A DNA stretch of 6,002 nt from JBNGDW01 sp049975325 (GTDB lineage: Bacteria; Cloacimonadota; Cloacimonadia; JGIOTU-2; JBNGDW01). This document shows, in pieces, positions 1 through 6,002 of this stretch (its first letter is position 1; each line of letters opens with the position of its first letter). Under the pieces are notes generated by a model. The model was not told the DNA's origin. It searched no databases and saw nothing but the letters and a program-made list of their open reading frames with translations. The DNA lies in the NCBI GenBank assembly GCA_049975325.1, contig JBNGDW010000084.1:1-6002 (forward strand), read 5' to 3'. Position numbers and translations under genes: made by a program.

Positions 1-2519
1 AATTGATAGTTTAAAGAAATGGGGAAATATTTTCTGATGTCTCCATAAAAGTTGGTGTAATCAGCGTATTTACCGAAACTCTTTTCAGCACCTAAACTCA
101 TTCGGGAACCTTTGACAGGTCCTGTTATTCCCCACAACACAGTGTCATGCACATAAAACAGAGCTGTAGAGAATATATCTGATTTACTTGATGTGCCTGG
201 TATACTTTGCCAGTCATCATCATACCATATAAATATTTCTCCATTCCAGAATCTGACCAATGTATATAGATCAAAGCGATTAAATTTATCAAGTGGATAG
301 CTAACAAGAGTTTGAACGCCATATTCGTGTTCCCGCGTCATCAGTTCTGTCCCATCTGGATACAAGTAATAATATTTATCCACAAGATTAAAAAGACTTA
401 TGCCAAAGTCGAATCTTTTTTCGAGATAGTAATAATTTAGCAGTATATTGCTATCATCTATTCTTCCAGTGGCATCAGTCTGGAATTGTATATGATGGTT
501 GCCAAGGAAATCACTCATTGAAAGATACAGCTGTCCAGAAAGTCCGTAGCCGGTTGAATATCCAAATCCACCAAATATAAAGTCAGGTGTAAATGTTAGT
601 TTATAGTCTTCAATCTCTGGTTCCTTTTCTACTTCCATTTTGGGCTTTGTTTCTAGTGAATCTGCATGGCTATAAAATATTATTTTTTGATCTGGGGGTC
701 TATCCTGTTGCCTATAATATCGTTTATATGCAGTCAGATTAAAGGCTTCTTGGACGGAGAATTCCTGTGCTTCCTGGATAGGAGAATAGGCGAAATACTC
801 AAGGCTATCAAGAGGGTTGTTTACAAGATAAAGGTCCCATCCCATTTTATAAAATCCAGAAAAAATAAGATAGTCACCTTCTTTTGAAATGCTTCCAGAG
901 GATGTCCCGGCTAAGATATTTGTTACCGGACTGAATCCTTGATTGGAGAAGTTATAGAGATAGATATTGGCGACATGGTCTCGATAGGAGGTAAAAAGCA
1001 GATAATTACCATCACCGCTCCAGAAAGGGTATTGGTTATCATAAGTAGTCTCTGTTAAGGCATAGATTTTATCTTCATTTAAGTCATACAAAAATATATT
1101 ATAGCAAAGATTGGAGAAGACATATCCATTTTGGGGTGATGTATGGACTTTATTAACGAATCGCTCGGAAGAAAACGCTATTTTAGTACCATCGGGTGAC
1201 CAGCTTGGGTATCTATCATCAAAGATATCATTGGTAAGTCTCGAGATTGTACCGTCATTTAAGGAGTAAATATAAAGGTCATTTTTGCCTTCAGTTAAAC
1301 CGACAAAAACTATTTTTTCTCCATCCGGGGATACATCTAATTCAAACAGGGCATCAAATTCAGGTTTAATTCTTTTAATTTCCTTTCCGCTGTTTGCATC
1401 GCAGATTGAGATTGCATCACCTGTTGCTGTATTTGTTACAAAGGCAAGTTTTTCTCCATCAGGAAAATATGAGATTGAATTTTTTGTATAAGGCATTTCT
1501 TGGAATTTACCTGAATTACCACTCTCTACCAGTTTTTTGTCTTCGTAGATCCCAAGATGGGACTTTTTGTACACACTTATGTTGAAAGTCTTATCTGAGA
1601 AATATAAGATGTCTATTCCATCAGGAGAAATTTCCGGGTGAATATTAACGCTAGTTTCACCTTCTTTATGAAATGTTAGTTGCTCATATTTTGCGATAGG
1701 AAGCTCTTTATCAGTTATGTAGGGGCTATATTTTTTTTGCAGAAAAACCTTCCACTGGTCCTCCATGTCTTTAAATGAATAGCCAAAAGTTAATTTTGCT
1801 GCTTCTGAGATGCTTCGTGAGATACGGAAGTTGTATAGGAATTCAATGACGCTATCGCGTCCAAATTCTGATTCTAAAAAAAGTAAAAAGGACTGTCCCT
1901 CTCTGTAAGCATAATAACCATAAACTTCCTGGAGTGGGATTAGTTTGCCGTTTATTACGAGATCCATCATAAACATCTCAGAATAATCAGATTCATGTTC
2001 TGAGCAGAATTCAGCAATACCTTCAGATAGCCAAAGGGGGAGGGAACTAAAGGCAGCAGCAGTATAGCCTCTATCGGCTCCTTCAAGTGCATAATATGTA
2101 AACACATGGGTAAGTTCGTGGATTAATGTTAGTTCAAACCGCTCATATGATCCATCAAACGGAACGACAACTCGATTTTTCATAAATTCAGTAAAACCGC
2201 CCACCCCCTCATCAATAAGCTGGTATATCACATTTGTCTGCTGAAACTTATTGTGTGAGGTATAGATTATGACAGGGACTCTTTTTGGTAGAGAGTATTC
2301 AAAGATGTCTTGCAGATCGTAATATGCCTCTTCAATGATCAGAGCAGCAGTTTTGCCAAAAAAGTCGTATCCCTTCTCAAAATATATATCAAAATGGGTG
2401 GTATGCATTACAGCCCAATCCATATCTTCGTATTTAACCTTATTTTTCCCAAATTGAAGGGCAGCGAGAGAGCCAGTACAAATAAAAAAGAGAAGCATGG
2501 TTACTAAAATTTTTTTCAT
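1..2519 (-). CDS. Exported metallopeptidase (MA-like) / TolB-like PD40 propeller / outer-membrane barrel fusion protein, 3' end beyond the window
   Basis: The frame starting at 2519 stays open for 839 codons to the window edge, so the C-terminus is missing. Seen in order: a signal peptide (MKK, hydrophobic stretch 4-16, probable cleavage near SLA-A at 17-20); a gluzincin-like peptidase domain at about 35-265 with HELTH at 134-138 and WLSEG at 163-167, giving likely zinc ligands H134, H138 and E166 and catalytic E135; a propeller of PD40/TolB type at about 283-570 with motifs ISPDG 297, FPDG 352, VSPDG 396, WSPDG 440, WSGDG 500 and a degenerate ISKEG 544; a charged linker at about 620-638; and from 640 aromatic, alternating strands, with GPVKGSR 800-806 and DIRKYF 826-831, resembling BamA/surface-antigen barrels. 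The start is supported by AGGAGAG seven bases upstream. It lies 17 bases after mtaB. I infer an outer-membrane protein with a periplasmic protease-like part; substrate and role are unknown. The barrel call is the least certain part. Confidence 0.85.
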   Translation of the reverse strand, partial: MKKILVTMLLFFICTGSLAALQFGKNKVKYEDMDWAVMHTTHFDIYFEKGYDFFGKTAALIIEEAYYDLQDIFEYSLPKRVPVIIYTSHNKFQQTNVIYQLIDEGVGGFTEFMKNRVVVPFDGSYERFELTLIHELTHVFTYYALEGADRGYTAAAFSSLPLWLSEGIAEFCSEHESDYSEMFMMDLVINGKLIPLQEVYGYYAYREGQSFLLFLESEFGRDSVIEFLYNFRISRSISEAAKLTFGYSFKDMEDQWKVFLQKKYSPYITDKELPIAKYEQLTFHKEGETSVNIHPEISPDGIDILYFSDKTFNISVYKKSHLGIYEDKKLVESGNSGKFQEMPYTKNSISYFPDGEKLAFVTNTATGDAISICDANSGKEIKRIKPEFDALFELDVSPDGEKIVFVGLTEGKNDLYIYSLNDGTISRLTNDIFDDRYPSWSPDGTKIAFSSERFVNKVHTSPQNGYVFSNLCYNIFLYDLNEDKIYALTETTYDNQYPFWSGDGNYLLFTSYRDHVANIYLYNFSNQGFSPVTNILAGTSSGSISKEGDYLIFSGFYKMGWDLYLVNNPLDSLEYFAYSPIQEAQEFSVQEAFNLTAYKRYYRQQDRPPDQKIIFYSHADSLETKPKMEVEKEPEIEDYKLTFTPDFIFGGFGYSTGYGLSGQLYLSMSDFLGNHHIQFQTDATGRIDDSNILLNYYYLEKRFDFGISLFNLVDKYYYLYPDGTELMTREHEYGVQTLVSYPLDKFNRFDLYTLVRFWNGEIFIWYDDDWQSIPGTSSKSDIFSTALFYVHDTVLWGITGPVKGSRMSLGAEKSFGKYADYTNFYGDIRKYFPISLNYQ

Positions 2520-2526
2520 ATCAAAT

Positions 2527-2533
2527 CTCTCCT
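2527..2533 (-). promoter_or_regulatory. Ribosome binding site of the exported peptidase/PD40/barrel gene
   Basis: On the minus strand the sequence reads AGGAGAG, then seven bases, then ATG at 2519. It sits in the 17-base gap after the mtaB stop codon. It selects this ATG over the in-frame Met codon at residue 8, and keeps the basic n-region (MKK) of the signal peptide. Confidence 0.75.
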
Positions 2534-2536
2534 GTT

Positions 2537-3853
2537 TTACCTATATAATTTAACAATAACTCCATTTACATCAGAGTCAATTTTTTTGGCAACTACTTTT
2601 TTTAACTCACCTCTCTGGACATTGTTGTCGTGTAGATAGACTCTTGCATAATGGTCGGAAACGCCTGTCCAGAAGCCATTGGCGTGGTTTTCAAAGACAG
2701 TCTTGAGTGGATATTGAGTTTTGATCAGGAATTTGAAATATTTTTTCTTTTTTTCTTTGCTAATAGCGATGAGTTGCTGGACTCGTTTCTTAACCACTGT
2801 TCCATGGGGTCTTCCTGTCATGTGAGATGCTGAGGTATATGGTCTTGGTGAGAAGGGGAATACATGTAAGTAAGCGATAGGTAAACTTTCTATAAAAGCG
2901 GCTGTGCGGGCAAATTCCTCCTCTGTTTCCCCGGGAAATCCTACGATTACATCACATCCAATAGCAGCCTCAGGCATCTGGTTTTTAATATGTGATATAA
3001 TGGAACTGAATTGTTTCGTTGTATAAGGCCGTTTCATCCTTGTAAGGACTGTATCAGCACCGGATTGCAAAGGAATGTGGAAATGGGGACAGACTTTGTT
3101 ATTTGAAGCGAGAAAGCAAATTCGCTCCTTATCTATCCCCTCATCACAGCTGTCATTCAAGAAGAACATAGGTTCCAATGAGCTTAAGCGTATTTGGGAA
3201 ATATCAGTTTTACTTTTTATTTCTTCGATAAGATGAGATAGAGAATAGCCAGCAAACTCCTTTCCATAAAGCCCCAGATTTATTCCAGTAAGGACAATTT
3301 CTTTTACACCTGAGTCGGTGATGGAATTTATCTGGTCTATTATGCTTTGGGGTTGCCTACTGCGTGGCTTGCCTCGAACATATGGTAAGATACAATACGA
3401 GCAGAAGCAGTCACATCCTTCTTGAACCTTTATTGGCACCCGAGTGTGTAAATGGAATTCATGTGGGTTAAAATCAATATAAGTTCCTTCATTCGGGGTT
3501 AAGGGGTCGTTTTTATTTTTTATAATGTTCTCAAAGATCTGGTGTTTTTTTTCATTGGGAAAAACTCTGACATTGTCAGCAAGAGAGGAGAAAAAGTCGG
3601 CGTCAGCGTTTACATAACAGCCCGTGGCAATTATTATTGTGTTCGGGTTTCCAGAGCGTAGGGCTCTGCGGATAAGGTAGCGTGATTTGTAATCTGCGCG
3701 TTTTGTTACTGTACAGGTATTAATCAGGATAACATCAGGCTTATCGTCTATATCGCACAATTTGTAGCCTGCCTGAAGAAATTGAGATAGAATTGCTTCA
3801 GTTTCATATTGATTCGTTTTACATCCAAGTGTGTCAACCGCAATGGCTTTCAT
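2537..3853 (-). CDS. mtaB: tRNA (N6-L-threonylcarbamoyladenosine(37)-C2)-methylthiotransferase MtaB
   Basis: A radical-SAM methylthiotransferase of 438 residues, the usual length for MtaB. The family adds a methylthio group to t6A37 of tRNAs reading ANN codons, giving ms2t6A, using two [4Fe-4S] clusters and SAM in the cytoplasm. Seen: an N-terminal methylthiotransferase domain with cluster cysteines C11 (TLGC), C47 (NTCTVT) and C79 (ATGC); the radical-SAM CxxxCxxC with C147, C151 and C154 followed by ILPYVRG; PHFHIPLQSGAD at 256-267; DVIVGFPGETEEEF at 301-314; and a basic C-terminal TRAM-like region from about 380. The opening TLGCKTNQYETE fits MtaB (YqeV) better than MiaB or RimO. Odd points: an extra cysteine, C149, inside the radical-SAM loop, and a segment near 229-250 that looks longer than usual. 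The start is set by the conserved N-terminus and by an in-frame TAA eight codons upstream with no other start codon between. No Shine-Dalgarno sequence is visible. Confidence 0.93.
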   Translation of the reverse strand: MKAIAVDTLGCKTNQYETEAILSQFLQAGYKLCDIDDKPDVILINTCTVTKRADYKSRYLIRRALRSGNPNTIIIATGCYVNADADFFSSLADNVRVFPNEKKHQIFENIIKNKNDPLTPNEGTYIDFNPHEFHLHTRVPIKVQEGCDCFCSYCILPYVRGKPRSRQPQSIIDQINSITDSGVKEIVLTGINLGLYGKEFAGYSLSHLIEEIKSKTDISQIRLSSLEPMFFLNDSCDEGIDKERICFLASNNKVCPHFHIPLQSGADTVLTRMKRPYTTKQFSSIISHIKNQMPEAAIGCDVIVGFPGETEEEFARTAAFIESLPIAYLHVFPFSPRPYTSASHMTGRPHGTVVKKRVQQLIAISKEKKKKYFKFLIKTQYPLKTVFENHANGFWTGVSDHYARVYLHDNNVQRGELKKVVAKKIDSDVNGVIVKLYR

Positions 3854-3930
3854 GTTAGATATATTGAAAGAGTTTTAATTGGTTTTTGTCTCCGCACTCA
3901 AAAAATAAAAATATTGAAATTTTATATAAT
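3854..3930 (-). other. 77-base AT-rich gap between purN and mtaB, possible internal promoter region
   Basis: This is the only gap of any size in the gene series. Read on the minus strand it is rich in A and T and carries no Shine-Dalgarno sequence before the mtaB ATG. A TATATC stretch ends four bases upstream of the ATG and could be a -10 box for a near-leaderless transcript, but I find no convincing -35 element at the right distance. A TTGAGT is followed 17 bases later only by a poor TTAAAA. No hairpin followed by a T-run is seen, so transcription probably also reads through from purN. Confidence 0.3.
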
Positions 3931-4542
3931 TTAATTTATAGTGATCTCTTTTGAGTTGGTATATTTCAAAGCCAATTTCTCTATCACTTTAGGATAGACT
4001 TCATGTTCGACCTTTAGCACTGCTTCTGCAATTTCTTCGGGGGATTTTAGGTTACTTATCGGGATTTTTTTCTGATAGATAATCTTTCCAGCATCATATT
4101 CCTCATTTACAAAGTGAACGGTTACCCCCGATTCTCTTTCGCCATTATCAAAGACTGCTTTATGCACACGCATACCATACATCCCTTTTCCTCCATACTT
4201 TGGGAGGAGAGCAGGATGAATATTAATAATCTTACCCTTGAATTGATTTAGTAAGGAGAGAGAAAGTTTTCGCATAAATCCAGCCAAAGCAATAAGTTGT
4301 ATATTATGTTGCTGCAAGAGTGCAAGTAACTGGCTTTCAAAATGTTTCTTATCTGGTAGCACAATCCATGGCACATCAAGTGCTTTGGCTCGTTCAATTA
4401 AAGGTGCATCTTCACGGCTTACCACAACAAATTTGATACTTATTGGAAGTTTCTTTTTTTTGATATAACGAGCAATACTTTCAAAGTTTGAGCCTCTACT
4501 CTTCCCAGATGTTAAGATAGCAATATTAACAGTATTTTCCAT
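3931..4542 (-). CDS. purN: Phosphoribosylglycinamide formyltransferase (GAR transformylase) PurN
   Basis: PurN transfers a formyl group from 10-formyltetrahydrofolate to glycinamide ribonucleotide, the third step of cytoplasmic purine synthesis. The 203 residues match the usual length. Seen: the phosphate-binding N-terminal motif SGKSRGSNFESI at 12-23, slightly longer than the SGNGSN form of the E. coli enzyme; AGFMRKLS at 87-94; the catalytic segment NIHPALLPKYGGKG at 107-120 with N107 and H109; and VTVHFVNEEYDAGKII at 140-155 with D150. N107, H109 and D150 correspond to the catalytic Asn, His and Asp of the family, so the enzyme looks intact. The ATG directly follows the TAA of the upstream isomerase gene with no bases between and no clear Shine-Dalgarno sequence, which suggests translation by reinitiation or coupling. 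No other purine gene is in view, so its position here probably reflects operon packing rather than a purine cluster. Confidence 0.95.
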   Translation of the reverse strand: MENTVNIAILTSGKSRGSNFESIARYIKKKKLPISIKFVVVSREDAPLIERAKALDVPWIVLPDKKHFESQLLALLQQHNIQLIALAGFMRKLSLSLLNQFKGKIINIHPALLPKYGGKGMYGMRVHKAVFDNGERESGVTVHFVNEEYDAGKIIYQKKIPISNLKSPEEIAEAVLKVEHEVYPKVIEKLALKYTNSKEITIN

Positions 4543-5586
4543 TTAGATATTCTTTTTCAAATAGGTTATATAATTGATTTCTGAAGGATTTACCTTATTA
4601 AGAATTGCAAGGTAATAAGAAATCATATCTCCTAACAAGATACTGGTGAACATCTTGTCCATCAGACTCTTTCCATCTATATAGATTTCTATAAACTCTA
4701 TTTTTTGCTTCTTAAAGATGTCTTGTAAGGTTCGCACGCGCTTGTGATACCTATCTTCTTCATGAAAGTCCTGGATAAACAATGGGATAAGGGTATTCAT
4801 ATGCTCGGTTTCCCAGCCTTCTATCTCGTTATGATTCATCTCAGAGAAAGTATGACAAAATGCGTGATTTTTTGCATTTTCATTAAACTGAGATTTAAAC
4901 CGATATGCAACCGGGTAAAACTGAGGCGAAAAACTATAGATAACAGGGATCTTTTTATAAAGCTTTGTCGCGATTTGTTTTGCCAGATTTTCTGAGAGTT
5001 CGACCTCTCGCTTGATAAGATTTAGCTTATTTTGGATATTAAGCATGACAAGTTTTACTATGGTATTTTGATTTTCAATAAGATTTAGTTCTTCCAGAAT
5101 CTTTACAATTGCAAAGAAGAGATAGCCGATCGCAGCTCGAGGTTGATAGCCAGTTGGAATAAGTTTTATAAGATAACCCTCATCAGCATAGTGCCTTAGA
5201 ATCCCCCCAGAAGTTACTATTGCTATTTGTGCACCCTGTCTTTGTAGAGCCTCAAAGCATGCTACAGTTTCTTCAGTGTTGCCAGAATAGCTACATACAA
5301 TTCCCAGCGTGGTGTCATCTACAAAATCAGGTATATAATAATCCTTTACTACCCAGATTGGTACCTTTTTCTCGAAGAGGCTCTTTGTAATATCTCCGGC
5401 AATCGCTGATCCGCCCATGCCGCAGATAACAACCTTATTTATATTTTTGTAGTACTGGGCAACCTCACTTTCTGGTTGATTATATGTGGTTTTGATCTGC
5501 TCTGGTAATGATACAATCTGCTCGTACATTCTTTCGGTATCTAATCTGTTATAATTTCCCATGTAATCCAAACTTAGTAAGCTCAT
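4543..5586 (-). CDS. Bifunctional phosphoglucose/phosphomannose isomerase (SIS-domain PGI/PMI family)
   Basis: The family interconverts glucose-6-P and mannose-6-P with fructose-6-P in the cytoplasm. It is known from archaea and scattered bacteria and is distinct from classical Pgi and from zinc-dependent ManA. The 347 residues fit it. Seen: a first SIS domain with VVICGMGGSAIAGD at 52-65 and CSYSGNTEETVAC at 98-110; PRAAIGY at 149-155 with R150; a second SIS half from about 205; FNENAKNH at 234-241; and EMNHNEIEGW at 249-258. E236 and H252 lie 16 residues apart, the spacing I recall for the catalytic Glu203 and His219 of the Pyrobaculum enzyme, and K331 falls where its Lys298 would be. The ATG overlaps the stop of the enzyme I gene as ATGA, with AAGGAG four bases upstream. 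Its place after a PTS gene fits hexose-phosphate processing. A sugar-specific SIS isomerase of other function is less likely. Confidence 0.92.
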   Translation of the reverse strand: MSLLSLDYMGNYNRLDTERMYEQIVSLPEQIKTTYNQPESEVAQYYKNINKVVICGMGGSAIAGDITKSLFEKKVPIWVVKDYYIPDFVDDTTLGIVCSYSGNTEETVACFEALQRQGAQIAIVTSGGILRHYADEGYLIKLIPTGYQPRAAIGYLFFAIVKILEELNLIENQNTIVKLVMLNIQNKLNLIKREVELSENLAKQIATKLYKKIPVIYSFSPQFYPVAYRFKSQFNENAKNHAFCHTFSEMNHNEIEGWETEHMNTLIPLFIQDFHEEDRYHKRVRTLQDIFKKQKIEFIEIYIDGKSLMDKMFTSILLGDMISYYLAILNKVNPSEINYITYLKKNI

Positions 5587-6002
5587 AATACTCCTTCCTC
5601 TTTGAGATTCATTTCTTCTAATAGTTTAGTATAAAATTGTTTGATTTGCTTTTGGCTTTTATTTTTTACAGATTGGTAGTCTTTTTGTAATTTTTTTAGG
5701 TCTGAATTAAGAATGCCTTTTTTCACTGGTAAGATATTGTCAGCCGTAGCGCTTAGAATCTCCAATCCCATTCCAAGGAGCAAGGGTACGGCAAGGGGGT
5801 CTCCCGCCATTTCCCCACAGAGGCTTACCGCACGCCCATTCTGTTTACCACTTTCTATTGTCATTCGAATCAGATTTAGTACCGCAGGATTGAAATAGTT
5901 ATACCCCTTACTAAGGGTTTCATTATTTCTATCAGCAGCAAGGGTATATTGAACCAGATCATTTGTACCGATACTGAAAAAGTCAGAAGTTTTTGCTAAG
6001 TC
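5583..6002 (-). CDS. ptsI: Phosphoenolpyruvate-protein phosphotransferase (PTS enzyme I), C-terminal part only
   Basis: Enzyme I takes phosphate from PEP and passes it to HPr, the first step of PTS sugar uptake, in the cytoplasm. Only the last 139 residues are inside the window; the open frame runs off the right edge, so an internal Met at 5864 is not the start. Seen (numbered from the visible part): FFSIGTNDLVQYTLAADR at 8-25, the signature of the PEP-binding TIM barrel with its conserved arginine R25; FNPAVLNLI at 37-45; SLCGEMAGDPLAVPLLLGMG at 60-79, where C62 matches the proton-donating cysteine of the family; then SATADNILPVK leading to a lysine-rich helical tail at about 95-139. The TNDLVQYTLAADR form points to enzyme I rather than PEP synthase or pyruvate phosphate dikinase. 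A PtsP-type enzyme I with an extra N-terminal domain cannot be excluded. The gene ends in TGA overlapping the isomerase start. Confidence 0.92.
   Translation of the reverse strand, partial: DLAKTSDFFSIGTNDLVQYTLAADRNNETLSKGYNYFNPAVLNLIRMTIESGKQNGRAVSLCGEMAGDPLAVPLLLGMGLEILSATADNILPVKKGILNSDLKKLQKDYQSVKNKSQKQIKQFYTKLLEEMNLKEEGVL
5591..5596 (-). promoter_or_regulatory. Ribosome binding site of the PGI/PMI gene, inside the end of the enzyme I gene
   Basis: On the minus strand AAGGAG stands four bases before the ATG at 5586, within the last codons of the upstream enzyme I gene. A further AGAGG lies just upstream and gives a more usual spacing. Together with the ATGA overlap this indicates translational coupling of the two genes. 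Confidence 0.65.

Noticed and set aside
125..322. Minus-strand 65-codon open frame
   Set aside because: It is in a different frame inside the large exported protein gene, whose own frame is open and has recognisable domains throughout.
666..1585. Several short plus-strand open frames (666-887, 1285-1491, 1394-1585)
   Set aside because: They are antisense to the PD40 propeller coding region, have no ribosome binding sites or recognisable domains, and overlap one another.
2460..2519. Lipoprotein signal (Cys14) in the exported protein
   Set aside because: The residues before Cys14 are FFI, which does not match a lipobox needing a small residue just before the cysteine. An ordinary signal peptidase I site near residues 17-20 fits better.
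2520..2536. Terminator between mtaB and the exported protein gene
   Set aside because: The 17-base gap has no hairpin and is occupied by the ribosome binding site.
2310..2833. Plus-strand open frames at 2310-2507 and 2651-2833
   Set aside because: They are antisense to the N-terminus of the exported protein and to the C-terminus of MtaB, with no family features.
2537..3853. MiaB or RimO instead of MtaB
   Set aside because: The N-terminal TLGCKTNQYETE signature and the overall motif set match MtaB. MiaB targets i6A37 and RimO targets ribosomal protein S12, and each has a different N-terminal signature.
4744..4995. Plus-strand 83-codon open frame
   Set aside because: It is the antisense shadow of the second SIS half of the PGI/PMI gene.
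5583..5864. A complete 93-residue protein starting at the ATG at 5864
   Set aside because: The frame continues upstream to the window edge and encodes conserved enzyme I sequence there (the IGTNDL motif), so this Met is internal.
5713..5898. Plus-strand 61-codon open frame
   Set aside because: It is antisense to the enzyme I active-site region, which is strongly conserved.

Overview
The window is AT-rich bacterial DNA. All five genes I can support lie on the minus strand and are packed tightly, so they are read from the right edge to the left edge. Two genes are cut by the window edges: the first of the series at the right edge (its 3' end is inside) and the last at the left edge (its 5' end is inside). 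No RNA gene, insertion sequence, CRISPR array, phage gene or clear terminator is visible.

Order of transcription: (1) the C-terminal 139 residues of enzyme I of the PEP-dependent sugar phosphotransferase system (5583-6002); (2) a bifunctional phosphoglucose/phosphomannose isomerase of the SIS-domain family (4543-5586), overlapping gene 1 by four bases (ATGA); (3) purN, glycinamide ribonucleotide formyltransferase (3931-4542), whose ATG directly abuts the preceding TAA; (4) after a 77-base AT-rich gap, mtaB, the tRNA t6A37 methylthiotransferase (2537-3853); (5) after 17 bases with a good ribosome binding site, a large exported protein (1-2519, at least 839 residues) that joins a signal peptide, an HExxH metallopeptidase-like domain, a TolB-like PD40 propeller and the start of a probable outer-membrane beta-barrel. 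This last gene is open to the window edge, has no internal stop, and fills the whole left 2.5 kb.

Functionally, genes 1 and 2 make a plausible pair: PTS uptake yields hexose 6-phosphates and the isomerase turns glucose-6-P or mannose-6-P into fructose-6-P. purN (purine synthesis) and mtaB (tRNA modification) are housekeeping genes whose link to sugar metabolism is positional only. The exported multidomain protein is the least ordinary item.

The organism is probably a diderm bacterium, because the last protein appears to carry an outer-membrane barrel. The use of the PGI/PMI-type isomerase, the PD40-barrel fusion and this gene mix suggest an uncultivated candidate-phylum lineage, perhaps FCB-like or WOR-3-like. 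That placement is a guess from gene content, not something the sequence proves. I see no clearly undescribed system; the best candidate for novelty is the protease-propeller-barrel fusion.
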